Counted from the first letter of the stretch, positions 1-8,752 are shown. The stretch is DNA of 64,000 nucleotides from Planctomycetaceae bacterium (GCA_016793115.1 JAEUIN010000043.1:1-64000), one strand, 5' to 3'. The notes: generated by a model not told the origin, from the letters alone. Numbers and translations: made by a program.

Positions 1-53
1 CGCAGCGAGGCCCACGCGGAATCAACTTGGCCCACCGCGTGGGCCTCGCTGCG
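1..53. repeat. REP-like perfect inverted repeat
   Basis: Bases 1-19 and 35-53 are perfect reverse complements (19 bp arms, 15-base loop), followed by a GC-rich tail ending in gacccaccctacc. No T-tract follows either arm, so it does not look like a classical intrinsic terminator. The arm sequence (agcgaggcccacgcgg) resembles short palindromic repeats found dispersed in intergenic DNA. It begins at the window edge, so it may continue to the left. Confidence 0.6.
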
Positions 54-81
54 CTCGACCCACCCTACCAGTCGTCGTCGC

Positions 82-369
82 CTACTCGAGCGGCGTCGCG
101 CCGGGAGGCGGCGTGCCGCCCCCGGCTTTGATGTACGAAGCGCGGAGCTTGGCGTAGTCGGCCGGCGTCGGATCGTCGGCGATTTCCGATTGTGCCGCGT
201 AGGCGTCGAACATTTTTTCAAGGTACTTGCGGCACCACCCGCAACCTGTCCCCGCGCCGAAGCACTCGCTCATCTGCGCGACGCGCCGCGGGCGCTCGAT
301 GCGCAGGAAGTTTTGCAGCTTGCGCTTCGTCACGTGAAAGCAGAGGCAGACTTCGTCGTCGAGTTGCAT
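82..369 (-). CDS. BFD-like [2Fe-2S]-binding protein
   Basis: A 95-residue protein with the bacterioferritin-associated ferredoxin (Fer2_BFD) pattern: C8-x-C10 near the N-terminus and C43-x2-C46 after a helical segment, with an extra C36. Family members bind one [2Fe-2S] cluster and pass electrons, for example to bacterioferritin, or act as a domain in larger reductases. The C-terminal 40 residues are Ala/Pro/Gly-rich and probably disordered. The gene lies 26 bases downstream of an M20 peptidase on the same strand and could be co-transcribed with it. No bacterioferritin gene is in view, so the electron partner is unknown. Confidence 0.8.
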   Translation of the reverse strand: MQLDDEVCLCFHVTKRKLQNFLRIERPRRVAQMSECFGAGTGCGWCRKYLEKMFDAYAAQSEIADDPTPADYAKLRASYIKAGGGTPPPGATPLE

Positions 370-395
370 GGACGTGGCTCGCGTGTTCGAGGCCG

Positions 396-1607
396 CTAGT
401 TTGCCGTCGCCAAGCGCAGGGCTACGGCGCAGGCATATTGAAACGCCTTAACGTCCAACTTCTCGGAAGTCGTGTGAACGTCGGACTGGCCGCAACCCAT
501 CGTCACCGTCGGGATGCCGCGGGCCGTCAGCCAATTGGCGTCGAGCCCGCCGTTGCTGATCGCACGCAGCGGCGTAAGCCCGACGGCGGCGACGGCGCGC
601 TCGGCTTCGACGACGCACGGTTCGTCGTCGGCCAACAGGAAAGAGTCATAGTCGAGGCGATGATCGATTTTGACTCGGCCCGTCTTGCCTGCCGCGTTTT
701 TCACTTCGCCGGCTGCGCGTTGGAAGGCGTCGGTGAAGGCGGCGAGAATGCGTTTGCGGAATTTGGGGTCGTGGCTGCGACATTCGGCCCGCAAGTCGAC
801 CCGATCCGTGACGACGTTCGTCGCGGCCCCGCCGTGGATGACGCCGACATTGCTCGTGCCGCGCATCCCATCTTTCAGGATTAGTCCGTGCCAGCCGTTG
901 CGCTGCAGATCGGCGACGGCGAGCGCGGCGATCGTGACCGCGCTGACGCCTTTCTCGGGCGCGCCGCCTGCGTGGCTCGCGAGGCCGCGAATCGAGATCG
1001 TCAGGCGATAGGCCCCGGTTGCGCCGACGGTCAGCTTTTCGGCCGGGCCGCCGTCCCAATTGAACGCGAGCTTCGGTTTGCCGAGCAGGCTCAAGTCGCC
1101 GTAGTGTGCGCCGAAGAGGCCGACCTCTTCCTGCACCGGCCAGTAAAAGGTGAGGGGCGGGTGCGGCAAATCGTTGCGGAGGATTTCCAAAGCCGCATTG
1201 AGAACGACGGCGCAGCCGGCCCGATCGTCGGCGCCGAGGCCCGTCGTCTTATCGGCGGATTTGACGAAGGCTCCGGTTCGAACCGGCCGGCTTCCGACGC
1301 AAAGCGGCACGGTGTCCATGTGCGCCATGAGCAAACGCCGCGGGCCGGCGCTCGTGCCGGGAAGCTTAAAGACCAAGCTGCCGGTTTCGCCGCCGAGGGG
1401 AGAGCGCTTCGGCGTATCGTCGACGGCGATCTGACGGACGTCGGCCCCGGCCTTTTTCAACTCGGCCGTGATGAGTTCGACGACTTGTCCCTCTTCACCG
1501 CTCTTGCCCGGCACGGCCATGAGCCGCATCACGAGATCGAGGGCGCGGTCGGAATCGCGCGGAGTCTTCGGTTTCGACGAGCGACGAGCTTCCGTTTTGG
1601 GCGGCAT
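396..1607 (-). CDS. M20-family metallopeptidase (peptidase T-like)
   Basis: A cytosolic zinc peptidase of the M20 family, about 403 residues. Visible motifs are LMAHMDTVP (first metal His/Asp), TTGLGADDRAGCAV (bridging Asp), PVQEEVGLFGA (catalytic Glu-Glu) and a C-terminal GCGQSDVHTTSEKL carrying the last His ligand. The middle segment with SHAGGAPEKGVSA corresponds to the dimerisation domain. The ORF opens 14 codons earlier, but the ATG at 1607 gives a more sensible start before a Lys/Arg-rich leader. The substrate is probably a small peptide or acylated amino acid; the sequence does not decide between peptidase T, carboxypeptidase and deacylase. Confidence 0.85.
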   Translation of the reverse strand: MPPKTEARRSSKPKTPRDSDRALDLVMRLMAVPGKSGEEGQVVELITAELKKAGADVRQIAVDDTPKRSPLGGETGSLVFKLPGTSAGPRRLLMAHMDTVPLCVGSRPVRTGAFVKSADKTTGLGADDRAGCAVVLNAALEILRNDLPHPPLTFYWPVQEEVGLFGAHYGDLSLLGKPKLAFNWDGGPAEKLTVGATGAYRLTISIRGLASHAGGAPEKGVSAVTIAALAVADLQRNGWHGLILKDGMRGTSNVGVIHGGAATNVVTDRVDLRAECRSHDPKFRKRILAAFTDAFQRAAGEVKNAAGKTGRVKIDHRLDYDSFLLADDEPCVVEAERAVAAVGLTPLRAISNGGLDANWLTARGIPTVTMGCGQSDVHTTSEKLDVKAFQYACAVALRLATAN

Positions 1608-1762
1608 GCGGCAAATCCCGGGCTGAAAAGATGACTTGGGGTGCCGCATTTTAGCTGATTTTCCCGCGTCGCAGGATCGCCCCTTGGATTTTCGCGGCTC
1701 CGTCCGACAATGAGATACTGCGCTCCTATTCGTTCCTATCGCTCTCCGGTTGAGCTGAAACT

Positions 1763-2839
1763 TTGCGTCACCTGCTTGATCTCTCGCTTGCCGAACTTCG
1801 CACGTGGCTCGCCGACAACGGCCTGCCGGCTTATCGCGCTGCGCAGATTCAGAAGTGGATCTACGAGAAGCGAGCCGCCTCGTTCGACGAGATGACCGAT
1901 TTGCCGCGCGACCTGCGCGAGCGGCTTGTCGGGGAGTTCCAGATTTTTACGAGTACGACCGTCGCTCATAAGATCGCCGACGACGGCACTGAAAAGCTCT
2001 TACTTCAGTGGCCCGACGGCCAGCGTATCGAGTGCGTGCTGATTCGCGAGGGGAAGCGGCGCACGATCTGCATCAGCACGCAGGTCGGCTGCGCGATGGG
2101 GTGCGTGTTTTGCGCCAGCGGCCTCGACGGAGTGGCTCGCAACCTGACGACGGGCGAGATACTCGAGCAGATGCTGCTGCTGAATCGGATTCAATCGACG
2201 GAGGAGCGGTTAAGTAATATCGTCGTGATGGGAATGGGCGAGCCGTTGGCGAATCTTGATCGGCTCCTGCCGGCGCTCGACCAAGCGGGCCGTCCCGACG
2301 GGCTCGGCATAGGCGGCCGGCATATCACGATTTCGACGGTCGGTCTGCCGCCTGCCATGGATCGGCTCACCGCGATGAAGACCAACTATCACTTGGCCGT
2401 GTCGCTCCATGCGCCGAACGATGAACTTCGCAATCAAATCGTCCCGGTCAATAAGAACATTCGTATTCCCGCGATCCTCGAGGCGGCCGATCGGTTTTTT
2501 GCCGATAACGGCCGCCGGCTCACGTTTGAATATGTGCTGCTCGGCGAACTGAACGATCGGCCGGAACATGCCCGCGAGTTGGTCGAATTGTTGCGGGGAC
2601 GAACGGCGTTGCTCAATGTGATTCCCTACAACGCCGTGGCCGGTTTGCCGTACAAGACCCCTTCGCACAAGGCTCAGGAACGGTTCTTGAACATCCTGGC
2701 CGAAGCGGGGGTCAATGTGCAGGTGCGGACGCGTAAGGGGGACAAAATCGACGCGGCGTGCGGTCAACTTCGCCGCAGTTTCCCGCAACCAACCGATGCG
2801 AGCGCGGCGGTGACGATTGAACCGCTCGCGACGAACTAA
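1763..2839 (+). CDS. rlmN: 23S rRNA/tRNA adenine-C2 methyltransferase RlmN
   Basis: Radical SAM enzyme that methylates C2 of A2503 in 23S rRNA (and A37 in some tRNAs). The 358-residue length is normal. The iron-sulfur site C110-x3-C114-x2-C117 (CAMGCVFC) is clear, followed by VVMGMGEPL and the SAM-contacting HITISTVGLPPAM region. A Cys in the C-terminal DKIDAACGQL is the expected methyl-transferring cysteine. In this frame the start is TTG at 1763, since no ATG lies upstream before an in-frame stop. It is convergent with the oxidase at 2854. Confidence 0.95.
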   Translation: MRHLLDLSLAELRTWLADNGLPAYRAAQIQKWIYEKRAASFDEMTDLPRDLRERLVGEFQIFTSTTVAHKIADDGTEKLLLQWPDGQRIECVLIREGKRRTICISTQVGCAMGCVFCASGLDGVARNLTTGEILEQMLLLNRIQSTEERLSNIVVMGMGEPLANLDRLLPALDQAGRPDGLGIGGRHITISTVGLPPAMDRLTAMKTNYHLAVSLHAPNDELRNQIVPVNKNIRIPAILEAADRFFADNGRRLTFEYVLLGELNDRPEHARELVELLRGRTALLNVIPYNAVAGLPYKTPSHKAQERFLNILAEAGVNVQVRTRKGDKIDAACGQLRRSFPQPTDASAAVTIEPLATN

Positions 2840-2853
2840 GTGCGCCGCGAACG

Positions 2854-4002
2854 CTAACTTTGAAAGCGTTTGAGGCCGAGAAAGCCGATCGGCAGCTCGG
2901 TTGAACCGGTTGTCGCTAAATCGGCCAAGGCTTCGCCGAGGACGCTCGTGAACTTGAAACCGTGTCCGGAAAGCCCGGCGGCGAAAACGACCTGATTGTG
3001 CCGCGGGTGCCGGTCGACGATGAAGTTTTCGTCGGGCGACATCGTATACATGCAAGCCGCATGATCGACGAGCGTGGTCGTCACTCCCGGTAGTGAGTTA
3101 TTCAGAAAGCCGCGAACTCGCCCCAGGTCGGCATCATCGACGTCGCGATTGAGGTTGAGCGGATCGGCCACGTCGCCGCCGCCGCTGTGCTCGGCGCACT
3201 TAAGCCCTTCGGGGCCGACGATGGGAAAGCCGTAGAACACGCCCGCGTCGCGACGTTGGGCGTCGCGGGTTTCGTAGAGAAACGCCGGGCAACCGCGATC
3301 GGCGCGATAGGACTCTGCGGCGGGTCCGAACCAATACTGAGGTTTACGACGGACGTGAAGTGCGATGTTTAGATCTTCGAGCAACGTTGCCGCCCACGGA
3401 CCGGCCGTGATGACGAGCTTGTTCGCCCGGTACTGCTCGCGGTCTGTCGTCACCACCACGCCCGAGCCCGTCGCGTTCCAATGCTGGACCGATTCCTCGC
3501 TTCGGATTACCGCCCCGGCCGCGCGGGCTTGGTCGAGGTGCGCGGCGATACATTGCTCGACGCGGAGATAGCCGGCACGGCGCTCGTAAGCGGCGATCAT
3601 TCCGTCGGCGACGACGAAGCCCGGGAAATTACGGCGAACGTCGTTTGCCGAGAGCTGCGACACATCCAGACCGTGGCGGGCGGCCGCCGCCATGACGCCG
3701 GGCACGACCGCGCCGTCGGGCGGGCCAATTTCGAGGAGTCCGGTTTCGTGATAGAGCTTCGTCGCGGCGGCTTGTTCCAGTTCGCTCCACAGGCGATAGG
3801 CGCGGAGCACCAAAGGAACATAGTCCGCGTGCTCGAAGTAGGCCTGACGGATCATCCGCGTTCGGCCGTGCGAGCTGCCGCGATCGTGCGGCGGCGTAAA
3901 GCGATCGAGGCCGACGACGCGCAGCCCCCGTCGCGCCAGATGCATGACCGCCGCCGAACCGACTCCGCCGCAGCCGACGACGACGACATCGCAGGTGATC
4001 AT
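2854..4002 (-). CDS. Sarcosine oxidase / N-methyltryptophan oxidase-like flavoprotein
   Basis: A 382-residue FAD-dependent amine oxidase of the monomeric sarcosine oxidase type. It opens with the dinucleotide-binding VVGCGGVGSAAV motif, then RGSSHGRTRMIRQAYF, which fits the flavin pocket. Near the C-terminus ACMYTMSPDENFIVDRHP matches the region carrying the covalently flavinylated Cys in the family. It oxidatively demethylates N-methyl amino acids such as sarcosine, releasing formaldehyde and hydrogen peroxide. The exact substrate cannot be read from the sequence. The gene stands between convergent rlmN and a small unknown gene. Confidence 0.88.
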   Translation of the reverse strand: MITCDVVVVGCGGVGSAAVMHLARRGLRVVGLDRFTPPHDRGSSHGRTRMIRQAYFEHADYVPLVLRAYRLWSELEQAAATKLYHETGLLEIGPPDGAVVPGVMAAAARHGLDVSQLSANDVRRNFPGFVVADGMIAAYERRAGYLRVEQCIAAHLDQARAAGAVIRSEESVQHWNATGSGVVVTTDREQYRANKLVITAGPWAATLLEDLNIALHVRRKPQYWFGPAAESYRADRGCPAFLYETRDAQRRDAGVFYGFPIVGPEGLKCAEHSGGGDVADPLNLNRDVDDADLGRVRGFLNNSLPGVTTTLVDHAACMYTMSPDENFIVDRHPRHNQVVFAAGLSGHGFKFTSVLGEALADLATTGSTELPIGFLGLKRFQS

Positions 4003-4045
4003 AGGAGGCTATGACGCAGGCCGGGATGAAGCGATAAGTGTCGGC

Positions 4046-4297
4046 CTAACGCCAATCTTCCCCTTCCGGCCCGCCGCCCCCTTCGTCGGCGCCGCCGCAC
4101 CAGGTTTCGAGCGCTTCCAGCATCCCGTCGCGTTCGTCCTTGTTGGCCCAGACCGATTCGCCGTCTTCGAGCCGAATCTCGTAATAGCCTTCGCGAACGC
4201 AGTCTTCCTCGCCGCAGTAGTGGGGGGTTTTCGCGATCCAAAGCACACGGTAGAGCGGGATAAACTTGTCGTCGACGACGAACATGTTTTCCGACAT
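4046..4297 (-). CDS. Small acidic protein of unknown function
   Basis: An 83-residue ORF starting MSENMFVVDDKFIPLYRVLW. It has two Cys in HYCGEEDC and an acidic, Gly-rich tail, with no signal peptide or membrane segment. I chose the internal ATG at 4297; upstream reading merely shadows the proC gene in another frame. The composed sequence (alternating hydrophobic strands, central WANKDERDGM) reads like a real folded domain. I do not recognise the family. It is in the same direction as proC and the oxidase and may form an operon with them. Confidence 0.65.
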   Translation of the reverse strand: MSENMFVVDDKFIPLYRVLWIAKTPHYCGEEDCVREGYYEIRLEDGESVWANKDERDGMLEALETWCGGADEGGGGPEGEDWR

Positions 4298-4428
4298 CGT
4301 CGGTAACCCTCGGGACAGGAAGCGGCCGATCAAACTCACGGTTGTATTGTACGCACTGCGGGGCGACAAGGCTTGACGCGGTTTTAGGACCGGCCGAGCG
4401 GCTTGAAACTGCGGAATTCCAGCCGTTT

Positions 4429-5238
4429 TCAGCACTTCCCTAATTCGATGGAGCGGAGCGTGGCCGCTTCCACGGCCGCGATGATATCGCCGCGAACCGC
4501 TCCGGCTTCGAGAGCCTGCAAGCCGGCGATCGTCGTGCCGCCGGGGCTGGTCACCTGATCTTTCAGTCGCCCCGGATGCTCGCCGGTTTGCAACACCATC
4601 GAAGCCGCGCCGCGCATCGTGGCGGCGGCCAAACCGAGAGCCGTTTCGCGCGGCAAGCCCATGCGAACGCCGCCGTCGCTCAGCGCTTCGATCATCAGAT
4701 AAACGAACGCCGGACCGGAGCCGGAGAGCCCGGTGACGGCGTCGAGCAATTTTTCGTCGACACGGTAGACGACCCCGACGGCGCGGAGCAGGCTCTCGAG
4801 GAGCGCCGCATCGGCGTCCGTCGCACCGGGGCCGAGAGCAAACGCGGAAGCGCCGTCGCCGACGAGGCAAGGAGTGTTCGGCATCACGCGAATCAGACGC
4901 GGACCGTCGCCGACGCCGGCGGCCAGAGTTTTGAGCGTGATGCCGGCCGCGACCGAGACAAGGAGTTTTCCGCCGGCGTGGCCGCGCAGCTCTTGCATCA
5001 CGGCGGCCATTTGCTGCGGCTTCACCGCGAGAAAGACGACGTCGGATTGGGCGGCGACTTCGCGATTGCCCGCGACTTTGCGACCGCCGGTCGCGGCGAC
5101 GAACGCATCGGCCGAGGCGGCGACGGGATCGTAGCCGACGATGCGATCGGCGGAAACGAGCCCGGCGCGGATGAATCCGGCGGCCAGCGCCGCAGCCATC
5201 TTGCCCGTCCCGACGAAGCCCAAGGTGTATGCCGGCAT
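4429..5238 (-). CDS. proC: Pyrroline-5-carboxylate reductase
   Basis: Final enzyme of proline synthesis, reducing pyrroline-5-carboxylate with NAD(P)H in the cytosol. The 269-residue protein starts MPAYTLGFVGTGKMAAAL, with the Rossmann GxGxM signature, and has the family LIRVMPNTPCLVGDGASA segment and the C-terminal TGLSGSGPAFVYLMIEAL and QVTSPGGTTIAGL blocks typical of ProC dimers. The ORF is open 12 codons further upstream, but the ATG at 5238 matches family N-termini. Neighbours do not include other proline genes. Confidence 0.95.
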   Translation of the reverse strand: MPAYTLGFVGTGKMAAALAAGFIRAGLVSADRIVGYDPVAASADAFVAATGGRKVAGNREVAAQSDVVFLAVKPQQMAAVMQELRGHAGGKLLVSVAAGITLKTLAAGVGDGPRLIRVMPNTPCLVGDGASAFALGPGATDADAALLESLLRAVGVVYRVDEKLLDAVTGLSGSGPAFVYLMIEALSDGGVRMGLPRETALGLAAATMRGAASMVLQTGEHPGRLKDQVTSPGGTTIAGLQALEAGAVRGDIIAAVEAATLRSIELGKC

Positions 5239-5429
5239 AGTTGTGCAGGCAGCGCTTTCGCCCGCCGCTTTCAAGATGAAGTGAGTTGGTTCGTTACCAT
5301 CTTAAAACGCCTGCCTGCGAACGCAAACCGCCCTAGGCGCGTCTGCGGCGATTTGGCAGACTCCGGCCCCTTCAGTTCGCGCATTTCGCAACAATTTCGC
5401 GTGGATTTTCTTCTTACGAGGAGAACGAC

Positions 5430-5885
5430 ATGCTCCGTCGATCGTCGCCGCTCTTATTGTTGGCCGCACTCGGCGTTTTCGTCTCGTTGGCTGTTTGCGG
5501 CGCCGCACCGGCGGCCGGCTGGAAGTTTTGGGAGAAAGAATCTTCCGAGTCGTCGTCGTCGGGAATCGGCGGCACGCCTTACGCATCGCGCGGCAAGCCT
5601 GCTCCGGCGTCGCCGCCGTTTAGCATGACTCGGATGGCGAAGGGGGCTTGGTCGACGACGACCTCGGTTTCGAAGAAGGCCGCACAAACCACGGTCGATC
5701 TGGTGACTCTCAAGCCGCTGCGGACGACGAAAAAGGCTCCGAGTCAGTTTCGGTTGGGGAGTCATCCCGACCAGCGAGCGATGAAGCCGAAGTCGAGCTT
5801 GTTCGGCTCGCTGTTTGCGCCGAAAACTGATTCCAGCGAGCCGCGCACGGCCAACGAGTTTTTTGCACAGGAGCGACCCCGATAG
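5430..5885 (+). CDS. Small exported basic protein, unknown function
   Basis: A 151-residue protein with a classical signal peptide (MLRRSSPLLLLAALGVFVSL then AAPAAG cleavage region). The mature part is Ser/Lys/Pro-rich and low in complexity, with a SESSSSGIGG stretch and repeated Lys-Pro-Ser motifs. The start is supported by a strong Shine-Dalgarno sequence (gaggag) about eight bases upstream of ATG 5430. It is followed after 67 bases by a small lipoprotein gene, which may be co-transcribed. No known domain is visible. Confidence 0.7.
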   Translation: MLRRSSPLLLLAALGVFVSLAVCGAAPAAGWKFWEKESSESSSSGIGGTPYASRGKPAPASPPFSMTRMAKGAWSTTTSVSKKAAQTTVDLVTLKPLRTTKKAPSQFRLGSHPDQRAMKPKSSLFGSLFAPKTDSSEPRTANEFFAQERPR

Positions 5886-5952
5886 TCGCACCGCCTTTCT
5901 CGCGCCGTTCAATCGAGCGTTCTACTATGATCCGTTCCCTCGCGGTGCTTCT

Positions 5953-6171
5953 ATGATCGCAGCCCGTCGAACTTTTGGGTGTTGGCTCGCGGTGGTCGTT
6001 TGCGGAACTGCGCTGCTCGGCTGCACAGCGGTTGGAGGTAATTCCGACTTCCGGCAGCAATTGACGAAAAAGCCCGACGCCGCGTTCATGAAGCGCGTGA
6101 ATAACGATCCGTTTCCGGCCGCGTCGGAGCAGGGGCTCGTGACCGGTGCCGGCGGCAAGCCGGCGAGATAA
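5953..6171 (+). CDS. Small putative lipoprotein
   Basis: A 72-residue protein with a hydrophobic leader and an LLGC lipobox around residues 21-24, predicting export and lipid attachment at C24. The mature part is about 48 residues, includes the motif KRVNNDPFPAASEQG, and shows no recognisable domain. The ORF is open much further upstream, but that part overlaps the preceding gene; ATG 5953 places the leader correctly. Short lipoproteins with this kind of NDPFP motif appear to be common in planctomycetes, but I cannot name the family. Confidence 0.7.
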   Translation: MIAARRTFGCWLAVVVCGTALLGCTAVGGNSDFRQQLTKKPDAAFMKRVNNDPFPAASEQGLVTGAGGKPAR

Positions 6172-6476
6172 TTTCAGCCCTGACGGCTCGGACGTTTGAC
6201 CGTATGAGCGGCGATTTCGGTGTGAATTCGCGAGAATTCTCCGCGGAAATGATTTGATTCTCGTCGGCCGTCATCGGTGTGCGATCGGTAGATCGCTATC
6301 TCCTTAGCCGATAAGACGTTGACGCAGATCCGGCCGCTAGATCGCCTAGAAAAGTCCAGCGAATCTATTGGAGTTAGATGTAAGGAGCCCCCGCGCATAG
6401 GGAGGTCAAACGAGTCGGGTTTCTTCCCTAAACCACCAAAAAGTGTAGGATAGGGGACTTGTTCAAGGCACCTGCT
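6172..6476. other. Intergenic spacer, no gene seen
   Basis: About 305 bases without a convincing ORF. I see no strong hairpin with a T-tract here. The segment just before 6477 (aagtgtaggataggggact) may carry the promoter of the exported protein gene that follows. Confidence 0.4.
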
Positions 6477-7271
6477 ATGCTCAATCCCCGCCAATTCGTT
6501 GCTATTCCGACTTGGCTGCGCTGCGCGGCGATATGCTCCGTCGTGATGTGCGTCGTCATGGACTCTGTCGATGCGGCACCGTTCGGTAGACGGATCCACC
6601 ACTGGGGTCGATTCCGTCCAGGAAGTTGGTCCGTCGTCCGCCAGGGAATTGAAACGGTCGACGACCGGGGTGAAGTCGTCGACAAGAGCACCAGCGAACT
6701 AAGGACGGAACTTGCGGCGGCGAGCGACGATGATTTCGTACTTCGTGTTCAATCCTCGCTTGAGTTTGCCGGCCGAAAATTGGAGAGCCCGCCGCAAGAG
6801 TTGCGGCAAGGCTTGCTAGGAGAGCGGGGCGATGCCGCCGCCGCAGTCGTCGAACTGCCGGAGGAAGACGTCGTCATCCAAGGCCGAGCGTATCGTTGCC
6901 AGGTAACGCAATCGGAAACGAACGTCGACGGTCGCAGGCAAGTCGTCAAGTCCTGGATTTCGGCCGACGTTTCGCCATACCTCTTGCGTAAGGTGACGAC
7001 GACCTACGACTCCGCTTCCAGCTTGGTCCTTGGAGAGTCGGTGTCGGAAGTTGTTTCCTTGGCGTCGCGGCAGCGCGTTTTGGCGCGCACTCGTCCGGTC
7101 GCCGAGGTTCGTACGATCCAGCGTCATCCTCGCGGCCAAACGATGTCGCACGCGGTTTGTTGCCCGGAAATCCCCGGCGGCGTCGTTTCGCAAACTTCTC
7201 AGGAGTTCGACGCCCAGGGCCAACTCGTGCGGCGCACGCGTATGGAACTCGTCGACTTCGAGACGAAATAG
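6477..7271 (+). CDS. Exported protein of unknown function
   Basis: A protein of 264 residues beginning MLNPRQFVAIPTWLRCAAIC, with a hydrophobic signal segment ending near VDAAPFG. The mature part is rich in beta-type alternation, and carries repeated short strands such as GRAYRCQVTQSETNVDGRRQ and SWISADVSPYLLRKVTTTYD, which is reminiscent of a lipoprotein-carrier-like or outer-surface beta fold. No catalytic motif is visible. A TTG start six codons upstream is possible, but ATG 6477 is preferred. It is convergent with the Dabb-domain gene at 7296. Confidence 0.7.
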   Translation: MLNPRQFVAIPTWLRCAAICSVVMCVVMDSVDAAPFGRRIHHWGRFRPGSWSVVRQGIETVDDRGEVVDKSTSELRTELAAASDDDFVLRVQSSLEFAGRKLESPPQELRQGLLGERGDAAAAVVELPEEDVVIQGRAYRCQVTQSETNVDGRRQVVKSWISADVSPYLLRKVTTTYDSASSLVLGESVSEVVSLASRQRVLARTRPVAEVRTIQRHPRGQTMSHAVCCPEIPGGVVSQTSQEFDAQGQLVRRTRMELVDFETK

Positions 7272-7295
7272 TTGCCGTCGCCCGCCCTTCGCCGG

Positions 7296-7706
7296 CTAGT
7301 TCCGTACGTGATAGTCGACGACGCAGACGTCGTCGAGCAACGGCTTGACGATCTCGACGAATTCTTTGTGGGCGGGATGCGGCAAGTAGGCGTCTCGTCC
7401 CTTCTCGTCGGCGAACGTCACGAAGAAGCAGTGGGTGAAACCTTTGGAAAGGTTCTCCACGCTCACGTCGGTACCCCATTCAAAGTCTTTGATCACGTCG
7501 ATCTTGCTCGGCAACGCGGCAAACGCATCCGTAACTTTCTTCAAGTCTGCGGGGGCGGTCCCGGCTTTGAACTTAAAGAACACGACGTGGCGCAGCGGCG
7601 CCGTTGCGCTTGACTCGTCGGCGGCGCCGACGCCTGCTTCGTTAAACAGCGCCATCGCGGCTCCTAAAACGCATATTGCGACGCAAAGTAGTCTCACGGC
7701 CGGCAT
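7296..7706 (-). CDS. Exported Dabb (stress-responsive A/B barrel) protein
   Basis: A 136-residue protein with an N-terminal signal peptide (residues 1 to about 28) followed by a complete Dabb domain: LRHVVFFKFKAGT, FAALPSKIDVIKDFEWGTDVS, HCFFVTFADEKGRDAYLPH and PAHKEFVEIV. The domain forms a dimeric ferredoxin-like barrel; functions in the family vary and are mostly unknown. Export of a Dabb domain is a recurrent feature in planctomycetes. The gene is monocistronic as far as can be seen. Confidence 0.88.
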   Translation of the reverse strand: MPAVRLLCVAICVLGAAMALFNEAGVGAADESSATAPLRHVVFFKFKAGTAPADLKKVTDAFAALPSKIDVIKDFEWGTDVSVENLSKGFTHCFFVTFADEKGRDAYLPHPAHKEFVEIVKPLLDDVCVVDYHVRN

Positions 7707-7844
7707 GTCGGGATCCTTCGTCGTTGCTAATGAAATCGCGGATGCGCGAGGTTAAACTGACATGCCTCGCGTCGCGACCTAGCTTAGCCGCTTTGCTCGC
7801 GCCCGCAAGCAATTCGTAAAAGCATGCTCCCAATGAGAAGTGTT

Positions 7845-8531
7845 ATGTCGAAAGCATTTGCCTGCCTGCTGGTCCTCGCGGCGTCGCAGGCCGCCTCGGC
7901 CGCCGAACCGAAGTGGATTGATCTTTTCGACGGCAAGACGCTCGACGGCTGGACGGTTCGCGGGGGCACTGCAACTTATGAAGTGCGCGACGGCGCGATC
8001 GTCGGCACCACTGTTGACGGCAGTCCAAATACGTTCCTCTGCCGCGGACCGTTCGGCGACTTCGAATTGGAGTTCGACGTCAAATGCGACAAGGCCTTGA
8101 ATTCGGGCGTTCAGATTCGTAGCCACGTTTATGAAAAGGACACGCCGCAAGAATCGAACCCGAAGCGAATTCGTAAGGCCGGAGAGGTTTACGGCTACCA
8201 GTGTGAAATCGATCGAGCCGAGGACGGCGTCGCCGGAAATTTCTGGGATGAAGGGCGTCGTACGAAGTGGCTAGATGATCTTTCGAACAAACCCGGGGCC
8301 GTCGCAGCCTTCAAGAACGACGATTGGAATCATTATCGCATCGTAGCCCAAGGAGACCGGATTCGTTCTTGGGTCAACGGAGTCGCCTGTGCGGACTTTC
8401 GCGACGCGACCGATGCCTCGGGATTCATCGGCTTGCAAGTTCACGGCATTAAGAAAGGAACCGGGCCGTACAAGGTGAGTTGGAAGAATATTCGACTCCG
8501 CGAACTCACGCCGGACGTGAAGGTGGACTAG
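7845..8531 (+). CDS. Exported DUF1080 protein (3-keto-disaccharide hydrolase family)
   Basis: About 228 residues: signal peptide (MSKAFACLLVLAASQAASAA) then a DUF1080 lectin-like jelly roll, recognised by WIDLFDGKTLDGWTVRGG, FELEFDVKCDKALNSGVQIRS, GYQCEIDRAEDG and a C-terminal GFIGLQVHG-YKVSWKNIRLREL. Family members hydrolyse 3-keto-glucosides or bind glycans, usually in the periplasm. An upstream ATG at 7824 is in frame; 7845 is preferred because it starts the signal peptide directly and has gagaag in front. Its stop overlaps the end of the convergent small HTH gene by four bases. Confidence 0.9.
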   Translation: MSKAFACLLVLAASQAASAAEPKWIDLFDGKTLDGWTVRGGTATYEVRDGAIVGTTVDGSPNTFLCRGPFGDFELEFDVKCDKALNSGVQIRSHVYEKDTPQESNPKRIRKAGEVYGYQCEIDRAEDGVAGNFWDEGRRTKWLDDLSNKPGAVAAFKNDDWNHYRIVAQGDRIRSWVNGVACADFRDATDASGFIGLQVHGIKKGTGPYKVSWKNIRLRELTPDVKVD

Positions 8532-8752
8532 GTTTGTCGTGAATCGATCGAATTGTTTTCCGCGCGCGGTCTTCGGCCGCGGCGCAACTCGAGCCCGTGC
8601 TCTCGGGCGAGCTTGAGCAGCGTCGGCAGCGACACGGGGATCTCGGAAAGATCGCGAGCGCGTCGCGCGCCGTGAATTTGGATCAGTTCGAGAAAGTACC
8701 GGCGTTCCGAATCGGTAAATGTCGGCGGTCTGCCGCGATTTTTTTCGCTCAC
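8528..8752 (-). CDS. Small HTH-like protein coupled to the efflux pump gene
   Basis: A 74-residue basic protein starting with GTG at 8752. The start overlaps the TGA of the CusA-type gene in a GTGA arrangement, which points to translational coupling. The sequence has RGRPPTFTDSERRYF, a helical ARDLSEIPVSLPTLLKLARE segment that reads as a helix-turn-helix, and a second RRGRRPRA basic patch; both ends resemble AT-hook-like minor-groove contacts. It could regulate the operon or another target. It is fairly short for a stand-alone regulator and no ligand or metal site is evident. The family is not known to me. Confidence 0.6.
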   Translation of the reverse strand: MSEKNRGRPPTFTDSERRYFLELIQIHGARRARDLSEIPVSLPTLLKLAREHGLELRRGRRPRAENNSIDSRQT

